Source: an uncultured Clostridia bacterium (lineage in GTDB: Bacteria; Bacillota; Clostridia; Christensenellales; Aristaeellaceae). Taken from it: a stretch of 5,336 nucleotides of DNA. The first letter of the stretch is position 1, and each line of letters opens with the position of its first letter. A program made the translations under genes and the position numbers. The notes below the pieces were generated by a model. It had not been told where the DNA came from, did no database searches, and worked only from the letters and a program-made list of their open reading frames with translations. Where the stretch lies: positions 1 through 5,336 of the forward strand of contig CAMKAE010000157.1 in assembly GCA_946410395.1 (NCBI GenBank), given 5' to 3'. Shown piece by piece: positions 1 through 5,229 of this stretch.

Positions 1-474
1 AACAACCAGACCAATCACTTTCTGGTGATTCGGAATCCGGAGGTAATCCAGAATCTGATCCAGATGGTGGAGGCTGCCTTTTCAAAGATGGAAATCGCCG
101 AAAATACATACGCCAGCCTGAAGTATGCGATCACTGCATCGAAAAAAGGCGGTTATGTGTTCTGCTATAATGCGCCCGTTCTCATTGCCATTGCCAATCG
201 GCGTGACTACGGTAACAACATGGCCGACTGCGCATGTGCCATAGAAAACATGATGATTGCAGCCAATGCCCTGGACCTTGGCAGCTGCTGGATCAACCAG
301 CTGCGATGGTTAAATGAAGAGCCTGCTTTGGTGGAGTATCTTCAATCACTCGGTATGAAAGAGAATGAGCGCATTTACGGCGCTGTAATCATCGGTTATC
401 CCGCCACTGAGAGTGGTCTGCCAAACAGGAACCTCATGCCTCAGAAGGGCAATGAAGTCACCTTTGTTGATTAG
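1..474 (+). CDS. Nitroreductase family protein, C-terminal part (5' end outside window)
   Basis: Probably an FMN-dependent NAD(P)H oxidoreductase of the nitroreductase fold, acting in the cytoplasm as a homodimer; the substrate cannot be told. The reading frame is open from base 1 and gives 157 residues up to the TAG at 472-474, so the GTG at 25 is internal and not the start. The first residues, NNQTNHFLVIRN, match the conserved segment after the missing Arg/Ser-rich FMN-binding N-terminus (family pattern N-x-Q-x-x-x-F-x-V). Later landmarks in the visible part are YNAPVLIAIAN (about 56-66), ADCACAIENM (about 75-84), DLGSCWIN (about 92-99) and GAVIIGYP (about 127-134), in the order usual for clostridial members. 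Only some 20-40 N-terminal residues seem to be missing. Base composition is near 50% GC in sampled lines, lower than in the genes to the right. It converges on the metallo-hydrolase gene. The family call is firm; the specific activity is unknown. Confidence 0.9.
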   Translation, partial: NNQTNHFLVIRNPEVIQNLIQMVEAAFSKMEIAENTYASLKYAITASKKGGYVFCYNAPVLIAIANRRDYGNNMADCACAIENMMIAANALDLGSCWINQLRWLNEEPALVEYLQSLGMKENERIYGAVIIGYPATESGLPNRNLMPQKGNEVTFVD

Positions 475-586
475 TCTGAGGGAAATGCAATCTTAACCAG
501 GAAACACTTGGAATCGCTGGCACACGTTGGCTCACTGTTTTGGATTTAGAAGCGGGCGCGTTGCAAAATGCGAATTCCGCCCTGTC

Positions 587-630
587 ATTCCGAGCCAGCG
601 GGCACGCTGGCTCGGAATCCGTCCTTTTTA
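587..630 (+). terminator. Strong hairpin with T-run inside the repeat; possible terminator for the nitroreductase gene
   Basis: Bases 587-600 and 605-618 form a perfect 14-bp stem (ATTCCGAGCCAGCG and its complement) closed by a GGCA loop. A run of five T follows at 625-629, six bases after the stem. The stem is strong but the T-run is short and set back, so efficient rho-independent termination is only possible. The hairpin belongs to the repeat element and is not a dedicated terminator. Confidence 0.4.
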
Positions 631-651
631 CGAGGAGAAACGGATTGCCAC

Positions 652-666
652 ACCCGCTTCGCGGGT
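652..666. repeat. Second small hairpin of the MITE-like element
   Basis: ACCCGC (652-657) and GCGGGT (661-666) pair around a TTC loop. It sits beside the right-hand CGCAATGAC boundary of the inner unit and is part of the fold of the 554-702 element. No T-run follows on the minus strand, so it is not a convincing terminator for the metallo-hydrolase gene. Confidence 0.5.
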
Positions 667-710
667 TCGCAATGACGGTGACGGGCATTTTGCAACGCGC
701 CCTTCGTCTG

Positions 711-1487
711 TCAGATTTCGATGGTCTGTCCGGTGGAGAGATAGCCCAAGGCGGGGAGCCTGCTTTTCAGCCAGCGGTATTGCTCCAGGCCGGTGCAGTG
801 GCAGGTAAAGAAACGCGTGTCCGCCTTCCCCAGGGCTTCCGCGCAGGGGGCCAGGCTGTCGTCCGCAGGCCGCTTCATCAGGTGGAACCCGCCCACCACC
901 ACGTCGGGGGCAAACCAATCCAGCAGGTTCAGGATCCCCTTGTGGGAGCAGCCGCTGATCAGCACCCGCTTCCCCGCTTCCTCGATCAGCAGGTACTGTT
1001 CATGGCGGAAGCCGTCGGGTACGACCTCCCCTCCCCGCCGCACCGTGAGCCCGGCACTGTCTATGGGATGCGCCGGCTCCCGCTCGTTGCAGGCATAGAG
1101 ATGCAGGGCCGGGGAAAGCTCGGTCTCCTCCCCCGTAAACACCAGGCGGGGCTCTATTTTCAGTTTCGGGTCCAGCCCAATGTACTTCCCCTCGGCGTTA
1201 TGGCATTCGTCGAAGGCATAGCGGCTGAGAAACACCGGGGCCCGGTCGTTGATTTCCAGGAAAACCGGCAGGCCTCCCCCGTGGTCATAGTGGCCGTGGG
1301 ACAGCACGGCCAGCTCCGCGGAAGAGAGGTCCACCCCCAGCTTCTCCGCGTTTTCCGCAAAGAGGCCGGATTGCCCCATGTCGAAGAGGAGCCGGGTCTC
1401 CCCCGTCTCGATAAAGAGGCTCAGGTCGTGTTCGCTCCCCAGGTCCTCCCGGGAGGAGGTGTTTTCCGTCAGTGCCGTGATCTTCAT
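711..1487 (-). CDS. Metallo-beta-lactamase-fold hydrolase, COG1237 type
   Basis: A 258-residue cytoplasmic protein of the metallo-beta-lactamase superfamily with no signal peptide. The metal-binding motif HxHxDH is intact as SHGHYDHGGGL (H64, H66, D68, H69). Further likely ligand-bearing motifs are GCSH (H182), GGFH (H202) and CHCTG (H230). An early LLFDMGQSGLF (about 33-43) and the EH-x-LS-x-FIE start are typical of the COG1237 branch. Members are often annotated as a dihydropterin ribofuranosyl-aminobenzene phosphate synthase because of archaeal relatives; nothing here shows that this bacterial copy has that activity. Length is normal for the family. The ATG lies 4 nt after the TGA of the DegV gene, and the GACC between them has no Shine-Dalgarno sequence, so translation is probably coupled to degV. 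The gene ends 8 nt from the repeat element. The substrate is unknown. Confidence 0.9.
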   Translation of the reverse strand: MKITALTENTSSREDLGSEHDLSLFIETGETRLLFDMGQSGLFAENAEKLGVDLSSAELAVLSHGHYDHGGGLPVFLEINDRAPVFLSRYAFDECHNAEGKYIGLDPKLKIEPRLVFTGEETELSPALHLYACNEREPAHPIDSAGLTVRRGGEVVPDGFRHEQYLLIEEAGKRVLISGCSHKGILNLLDWFAPDVVVGGFHLMKRPADDSLAPCAEALGKADTRFFTCHCTGLEQYRWLKSRLPALGYLSTGQTIEI

Positions 1488-1491
1488 GGTC

Positions 1492-2376
1492 TCAGCCGGG
1501 CACGCGCTTCGTGCAGAGATAAAACACCGTCAGCAGGCCAGGCCCGGTGTGGGCGCCGATGACGACTCCCAGACTGCTGATGCGGATCTCCCCATATTCC
1601 GGGTGGGCCCTGCGCACCTCGTCCCGCACCCATTCCGCGTCCGCCAGGCAGTCGGCATGGAGGATGAGCATCTCATGCCCCGTCACGTCCAGGCCTTTAA
1701 GATCGGAGAGCACCGCATCCCGGATGGCGTTCAGGGCCGCTTTCCGGCCCCGTGCCTTTTTCGCCACGTCCAGGGTGCCTCCGTCGGGCACGTAGAGTAC
1801 CGGCTTGATATTCAGGATGGAGCCCACCAGCGCGGAGGCGTTGGAGACGCGGCCGCCCCGTTTGAGGTAATTCAAATCGTCCACGGTGAAACGGTGGGCG
1901 ATGCGCAGTTTGTTCTCCTCTCCCCAGGTATAGACCTCGCTATAGCTTCTTCCGGCTTCCTTCAGGGCCACCATCTTCATCACCAGCAAGCCCAGGCCAC
2001 CGGAGATGCATCGGGTGTCCATGACGCATAATTGCTGGTCCGGATATTCCCCGCGGATGGTTTCCGCCGCCCGGCGGGCATTCTCAAAGGAAACGGACAT
2101 CTTCTCCGACATATCCAGAAAGATGATGTCCTTTCCTTCCTCCATCAGGGACTTGAAGAAATCATAATAAACGTATTCGTTGATCATGGAGGTCTTTAAA
2201 TCGTCACCTGCGCGCATCCCCTTGTAGACCGCGGCGCGGGATTCCTCCCGGCAGTCGTCCTCCCGCGGCTCACCGTTGACGGTGTAGCTGTAGCTGATAA
2301 AGGGAATATGGTGTTCCTCCAGCCAGGGCCGGGGCAGGTCCGCGGTGGAGGAGGTGGCGATCAAATAGTCTCTCAT
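1492..2376 (-). CDS. DegV family (fatty-acid-binding, FakB-like) protein
   Basis: A 294-residue cytoplasmic protein of the DegV family. Members bind a fatty acid, and the FakB members present it to the FakA kinase for phosphorylation and entry into phospholipid synthesis. Visible landmarks are the N-terminal TSSTADLP (8-15), where the family usually has DST; KTSMIN (61-66) at the position of the common TSQPS; SEKMSVSF (90-97) at the LSGTY position; DTRCISGGLGLLV (120-132); FTVDDLNYLKRGGRVS (163-178); LNIKPVL (188-194); KARGRKAA (207-214); and GAHTGPGLLTVFY (274-286). Thr62, Ser94 and His276 sit where the family contacts the fatty-acid carboxylate, judged by motif alignment from memory. AAGGAG, 7 nt before the ATG, fixes the start. 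It is the first gene of an operon with the metallo-hydrolase. No fakA-like kinase is in the window, so a role in lipid metabolism is inferred from the family only. Confidence 0.93.
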   Translation of the reverse strand: MRDYLIATSSTADLPRPWLEEHHIPFISYSYTVNGEPREDDCREESRAAVYKGMRAGDDLKTSMINEYVYYDFFKSLMEEGKDIIFLDMSEKMSVSFENARRAAETIRGEYPDQQLCVMDTRCISGGLGLLVMKMVALKEAGRSYSEVYTWGEENKLRIAHRFTVDDLNYLKRGGRVSNASALVGSILNIKPVLYVPDGGTLDVAKKARGRKAALNAIRDAVLSDLKGLDVTGHEMLILHADCLADAEWVRDEVRRAHPEYGEIRISSLGVVIGAHTGPGLLTVFYLCTKRVPG

Positions 2377-2383
2377 ATCGTTT

Positions 2384-2389
2384 CTCCTT
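2384..2389 (-). promoter_or_regulatory. Ribosome binding site of degV
   Basis: AAGGAG on the minus strand, 7 nt before the ATG at 2376. The match and spacing are strong and fix the start of the DegV protein. Confidence 0.85.
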
Positions 2390-2393
2390 GTGT

Positions 2394-2430
2394 GTGGTAC
2401 ATTATTTGCTAATGCAACGCATTATACCAC
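2394..2430. promoter_or_regulatory. Dyads over the degV -10 box and start site; candidate operator
   Basis: TAATGC (2410-2415) and GCATTA (2419-2424) form a perfect dyad around AAC that overlaps the -10 box and the expected start site. A second pair, GTGGTA (2394-2399) and TACCAC (2425-2430), encloses it with a slightly different centre. Placement over the -10 region is typical of a repressor site, but the regulator is unknown, and short AT-rich dyads also occur by chance. Confidence 0.35.
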
Positions 2431-2449
2431 TGCGGGCTGCCGTTGAAAA
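2421..2449 (-). promoter_or_regulatory. Promoter of the degV-metallo-hydrolase operon (extended -10)
   Basis: On the minus strand a perfect TATAAT (2426-2421) is preceded by TGG, making the extended -10 TGGTATAAT. TTTTCA (2449-2444), four of six matches to TTGACA, lies 17 nt upstream. Transcription would start near 2414 and give a leader of about 38 nt before the degV ATG. This is a housekeeping sigma-A type promoter. Confidence 0.8.
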
Positions 2450-2458
2450 GAGGAAAAA

Positions 2459-2475
2459 CTCAGAATTTGACTGAG
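2459..2475 (-). terminator. Weak second hairpin with T-rich tract, possible backup terminator
   Basis: CTCAG and CTGAG pair across a 7-nt loop. Read on the minus strand, the stem is followed by GTTTTTCCTCTTTTC. It lies just past the main terminator of the lipoprotein gene and just before the degV promoter, whose -35 box is within the T-rich tract. The stem has only 5 bp, so it is weak alone. Confidence 0.3.
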
Positions 2476-2480
2476 CCGCG

Positions 2481-2516
2481 CAAAACAGGGGCCGGGAGCT
2501 CTCCGCTCCCGGCCCC
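2481..2516 (-). terminator. Rho-independent terminator of the lipoprotein gene
   Basis: A perfect 11-bp GC-rich stem is formed by GGGGCCGGGAG (2488-2498) and CTCCCGGCCCC (2506-2516) around a 7-nt loop. On the minus strand it is followed by TGTTTTG. It begins 15 nt after the TAA of the lipoprotein gene (2532) and separates that unit from degV, which has its own promoter. Confidence 0.85.
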
Positions 2517-2531
2517 AAGTATCCGTACTGC

Positions 2532-5012
2532 TTATCTCTGTTCGTTGATGTAGATGGTCATTTTGCTCTGGAGGAGGCGGCCCACATCCTCGGCGGACTT
2601 CTGGCCCGCGAAGAAGGCCTCGGATTCATTGGTGATCATCTGCATCAGTTCTTCGTCGTAGTTCTGCACCTTGGTGGTGGTGTTCACCAACTCCATGATC
2701 TTATCCGCCTGGGCCTGGGTCAGGGCCTTGATCTCCACCGTCAGGTCGCCCCAGCCCCAGGAGCCCTTGGATACTTCGATCTTTTCGCCGTTCTCGTCCA
2801 GGATGAAGTTGCCGTTTTCGTCCCGCATGTATTCGGGGGTCATGGCTTCCTTCAGCTTCTTTTCAAAGGCGACGCGGTTGGTGGGCAGGCCGTAGCCGTA
2901 CTGCTCCTGATAATCCGCGGTCATCAGCGTGCGGAGGAACTGCCAGGCGGCGTCCTTGTTCCTGCTCTTGGCGCAGATGGCATAGCCGCTGTCGTCGAAG
3001 TTCATCATGTTGCCGGTGCCCTCGCTGGTGGGGAAGCCGATGAAGGTGGCCTCGCCGCCGAAGATGGCCTCGTACATCTGGATGCTCTCAAAATCGCTGA
3101 GCCACATGGTCATCAGCATCTGCCGCCCGGAGGAGATGCGCGCCGTGTCGTCCTCCCCCTCCATGTTCTCCCAGTCCATATCCTTGGGGAACTGATTGGC
3201 GAAGCGGAGGATGTCGGTGAAGACGGGGGTGTCGAAGGAGCAGACGCCGGTGGCCCAGTCCACCAGCTTGTTCATCTCCATGCTGAGGCAGCTGGAGAGG
3301 ATGGTGTCCCGGGTGGTACCCTGGCTGAAGGGTTCGCAGCCGGCGGGCATCTGCTTCAGGGCGGCGTTGTACTCCTCCAGGGTCCAGCCCGGCTGATCGC
3401 CCACGATGCTGCTGGCGCCCATGACCGTCTCGATGTTGAAGCTGGAGGCGGTGCGGTAGAGCTTGCCGTCGGACTGAAGGGCCTTCAGCACATTGTCGAA
3501 CATCTGGTCCTTCAGTTCCTCGTCGTTATTCAGATAGGGCATCAGATCTGCCAGGATGCCCCGGGCCGCCAGCTTACCGGTGGAGAGGCCGTCCAGGTTG
3601 AGGATATCCGGCACGTTGCCCGCCATGATCTCCGTATTCAGCTTGGTGAGCCCGGCCTCGTAATCCTCCTCCGTGTTGTACTCGGAATAGTTGCTGATCT
3701 CAATGCGATAATTGGGGTTATTGCGGTTGAATTTCACGATCATGCGCTGCATGTCCCCGTCCAGATTCATGGTGGCCAGGGTGAGGACGGTCTTGTTGGG
3801 CAGGCTGGAGGCGGGCACCTTGTTGACCAGGATCAGATAGCCGCTGAATTCATTGGTCTTCTCGTCCCACTCGCTCCCCAGGGTGACGATCTGCCCGTCC
3901 TCCAGGACAAAGACCTGATTCGCCATACTGGACGGGTCCACGTCGGCATTGATCCAGTTGAGGACCTTTTCGGCCTTGCCGCTCTCCAGCTTGTAGCCCA
4001 TGAGATTGGAGCCATTGGTGTAATAGAAATCGTAGTCGCCGCCGCCCACGCTCAGATTCCAGGCGTTGGCGATCGGGTAGGACTGCTCCTCGTCCAGGGT
4101 CATGGTCTCCGTGTTCAGGATGGTCAGCTGCTCGCCCTGTTCGCCGTAGTAGGTGACGCCGATGCGCCCATCTTTGAGGCGGATCATGCTCTCCATCCAG
4201 TTGGGGAATTCCAGCACCTGGCGGAAGCTGCCGTCGGCCTCCAGGGCGATGATGGCCTGGGCCACGTTGAGGTAGACCCGCCCCTGGGCGTCCATGACAA
4301 AGCCCTGGGGATAATAGCTGTCCTGCCAGTTCTCCCCCAAAGCCTCTGTCAGCACGTCGTTCAGAGACAGGCGCTTTTCCTCGCTGCCGTCGGCGGCCAG
4401 GAAGCGCAGATAGTAGCTCTGCTCATTGTGCATATAGTTGTAGTACTGCTTCTGATACCACGCCTGGGAATACAGCTCCACATCGTCGGGCCCGTCGTAC
4501 CAGTTGCGGTAGACCGTCTCCATGGAGACCAGCTTGCCCTCGGGCGTGAGGAGCATGCCGTTGGGATCGGAGGAACCGTTTTCCCCGGCATCCATAGGCT
4601 GATAGCCCTCCAAGGCCCGGACGCTGCCGTCCAGGCCGACGGAATAGAGCTTCATGCCATAGACGTCATACTGGCCCTCCCACTCCGGGGTGACGCCCTC
4701 GGGGATATTCTCCCCGATCTTCTCCCAACTGGTGGCCAGGAGCTCCTGGCCCTGGCAGGCCAGCAGGTTGAGGCTATTGGTCTGGCCCGTAATGGGCACG
4801 AACTTTGCATTGTAAACATATGTATCAGGGACGGGGGTGACGCTGCCGCCGTTATTCCCGCCGCCGTTGCCGTTGTCGTCGGTGGGGGCGGGGGTGGTGC
4901 TGCCGCCGTTATTGGGGTCGGGGTTCTTGTTGCAGCCCGCCAGGGACCCCAGCAGGCTCAGGCACAGGATCAGTGCCAGGATGACCGTCAAGAGTTTTTT
5001 TGCTTTTCTCAT
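2532..5012 (-). CDS. Lipoprotein: N-terminal propeller-like half fused to ABC-type extracellular solute-binding domain
   Basis: An 826-residue secreted, membrane-anchored protein. A basic MRKAKK start, a hydrophobic core and the lipobox LAGC (lipidated Cys27) form a lipoprotein signal peptide. A Gly/Asn/Pro/Thr linker follows (about 28-63). Residues about 64-400 hold repeated short beta-type units such as VGLDGSVRAL, LAADGSEEKRL, MDAQGRVYL, LEADGSFRQVL, LKDGRIGV and LEDGQIVTLG, which suggests a beta-propeller. Residues about 408-826 look like a family-1 solute-binding protein: VLTLATMNLDGDMQRMIVKFN, NTEIMAGNVPDILNLDG, GILADLMPYL, a DSGYAICAKSRNKDAAWQFL segment and GYGLPTNR. It probably captures a sugar or similar ligand for an ABC importer; the ligand is unknown. 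The ATG at 5012 is chosen because AAGGAG lies 6 nt upstream and the signal peptide starts there; the frame stays open to 5171 but that extension would bury the signal. No permease or ATPase gene adjoins it. Confidence 0.9.
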   Translation of the reverse strand: MRKAKKLLTVILALILCLSLLGSLAGCNKNPDPNNGGSTTPAPTDDNGNGGGNNGGSVTPVPDTYVYNAKFVPITGQTNSLNLLACQGQELLATSWEKIGENIPEGVTPEWEGQYDVYGMKLYSVGLDGSVRALEGYQPMDAGENGSSDPNGMLLTPEGKLVSMETVYRNWYDGPDDVELYSQAWYQKQYYNYMHNEQSYYLRFLAADGSEEKRLSLNDVLTEALGENWQDSYYPQGFVMDAQGRVYLNVAQAIIALEADGSFRQVLEFPNWMESMIRLKDGRIGVTYYGEQGEQLTILNTETMTLDEEQSYPIANAWNLSVGGGDYDFYYTNGSNLMGYKLESGKAEKVLNWINADVDPSSMANQVFVLEDGQIVTLGSEWDEKTNEFSGYLILVNKVPASSLPNKTVLTLATMNLDGDMQRMIVKFNRNNPNYRIEISNYSEYNTEEDYEAGLTKLNTEIMAGNVPDILNLDGLSTGKLAARGILADLMPYLNNDEELKDQMFDNVLKALQSDGKLYRTASSFNIETVMGASSIVGDQPGWTLEEYNAALKQMPAGCEPFSQGTTRDTILSSCLSMEMNKLVDWATGVCSFDTPVFTDILRFANQFPKDMDWENMEGEDDTARISSGRQMLMTMWLSDFESIQMYEAIFGGEATFIGFPTSEGTGNMMNFDDSGYAICAKSRNKDAAWQFLRTLMTADYQEQYGYGLPTNRVAFEKKLKEAMTPEYMRDENGNFILDENGEKIEVSKGSWGWGDLTVEIKALTQAQADKIMELVNTTTKVQNYDEELMQMITNESEAFFAGQKSAEDVGRLLQSKMTIYINEQR
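4832..4913. repeat. Intragenic direct repeat encoding the lipoprotein linker
   Basis: Bases 4832-4856 and 4889-4913 match at 23 of 25 positions, with a period of 57 bp (19 codons). They encode NNGGSTTPAP (34-43) and NNGGSVTPVP (53-62) in the low-complexity linker after the lipidated cysteine. This looks like a tandem duplication able to change linker length by slippage or recombination. Confidence 0.75.
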
Positions 5013-5125
5013 TTTATTCTCCTTGTGAACAGCTTCGTGGTCTGGCGAGCCGACGTTCTTATCGACTTCTTTATTATAGACGATATCGCAGGAACTTTGT
5101 TCCTCTTTTTCATTGTGATTTCCAT
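5009..5125 (-). CDS. Candidate 38-residue basic leader ORF overlapping the lipoprotein start
   Basis: I do not recognise this peptide. It starts at an ATG (5125) with AGGAG 6 nt upstream (5132-5136) and reads MEITMKKRNKVPAISS and on to LFTRRIK before a TGA. That TGA overlaps the lipoprotein ATG as ATGA, an arrangement typical of translationally coupled genes. Twelve of 38 residues are Lys or Arg and only one is acidic; there is no signal peptide or membrane segment. If translated, it could be a leader peptide that controls lipoprotein expression, or a small nucleic-acid-binding protein. Against it, a TATAAT box for the lipoprotein may lie inside the ORF, the lipoprotein has its own good ribosome binding site, and no clear promoter is seen upstream of 5125. 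A chance ORF is quite possible. Confidence 0.35.
   Translation of the reverse strand: MEITMKKRNKVPAISSIIKKSIRTSARQTTKLFTRRIK
5019..5024 (-). promoter_or_regulatory. Ribosome binding site of the lipoprotein gene
   Basis: AAGGAG on the minus strand lies 6 nt before the ATG at 5012. It decides between this start and the in-frame upstream ATG at 5171, which has no such site and would add 53 residues before the signal peptide. Confidence 0.85.
5073..5101 (-). promoter_or_regulatory. Possible promoter of the lipoprotein gene (good -10, poor -35)
   Basis: A perfect TATAAT lies on the minus strand at 5078-5073, about 60 nt before the ATG. At 17-nt spacing the -35 hexamer is AACAAA (5101-5096), which hardly matches TTGACA, and there is no extended -10 TG. 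It could depend on an activator, or the match could be accidental inside the candidate leader ORF. Confidence 0.4.
5090..5104. promoter_or_regulatory. 15-bp perfect dyad upstream of the lipoprotein gene
   Basis: AGGAAC and GTTCCT pair around TTT. The dyad covers the -35 position of the possible lipoprotein promoter, so it may be an operator. It could instead be an RNA hairpin early in the candidate leader ORF. The binding protein is unknown. Confidence 0.3.
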
Positions 5126-5174
5126 GAAATTCTCCTGCTTTTTCGCTGAATTTTCGGTAACAGCGCCACACCTC

Positions 5175-5204
5175 TCATATGTACCCGGGGAGCGCGCATA
5201 TATT
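5175..5204 (+). promoter_or_regulatory. Sigma-E-like promoter of spoIIID
   Basis: TCATATG (5175-5181) and CATATATT (5197-5204) are 15 nt apart. The Bacillus sigma-E pattern, recalled as KMATATT and CATACAHT about 13-15 nt apart, is met at 6 of 7 and 7 of 8 positions. Transcription would begin near 5211, some 19 nt before the proposed GTG start. Sigma-E control of spoIIID in the mother cell is established in Bacillus subtilis, which agrees with the position. Confidence 0.6.
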
Positions 5205-5229
5205 CCTTCTGAGAAGAGAGCAGGGAGTG

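Larger units (their letters stand above)
554..702. repeat. MITE-like palindromic repeat element with 18-bp perfect terminal inverted repeats
   Basis: The ends are exact inverted copies: GGGCGCGTTGCAAAATGC at 554-571 and its reverse complement at 685-702. Nested inside, GTCATT (584-589) and AATGAC (671-676) bound a 93-bp inner unit rich in hairpins. The inner unit resembles the GTCATTnCGAG...CGCAATGAC dispersed repeats found in many bacterial genomes; that resemblance is from memory and was not searched. There is no ORF for a transposase, so any movement would need help in trans. I see no clear target-site duplication in the flanks. The element fills most of the gap between two convergent genes, ending 8 nt from the stop codon of the metallo-hydrolase gene. 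It may also act as a transcription end for one or both genes. Confidence 0.75.

Noticed and set aside
511..540. Partial similarity of GGCACACGTTGGCTC to the repeat's GGCACGCTGGCTC
   Set aside because: The match is short and gapped, so a decayed second repeat copy cannot be told from chance.
458..688. Open frames on both strands within the MITE-like repeat
   Set aside because: They follow the inverted-repeat sequence and have no start signals or recognisable protein features.
540..1562. Long plus-strand open frame (340 codons) across the repeat and the metallo-hydrolase gene
   Set aside because: It is antisense to a well-supported gene with intact family motifs, has low-complexity Arg/Gly/Pro-rich composition, begins inside the repeat region and resembles no family I know. 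High GC makes such shadows common.
1378..2031. Plus-strand open frame opposite degV
   Set aside because: It is a shadow of the DegV coding sequence in GC-rich DNA, without a ribosome binding site or recognisable domain.
5093..5106. Possible SpoIIID binding site (GAACAAAG-like) upstream of the lipoprotein gene
   Set aside because: It matches about 8 of 10 positions of a loose consensus recalled from Bacillus, which is too weak for a claim; the site also lies in a dyad that explains it as well.
5013..5171. 53-residue N-terminal extension of the lipoprotein from ATG 5171
   Set aside because: It has no ribosome binding site, would place the signal peptide and lipobox internally, and the ATG at 5012 has a strong AAGGAG.
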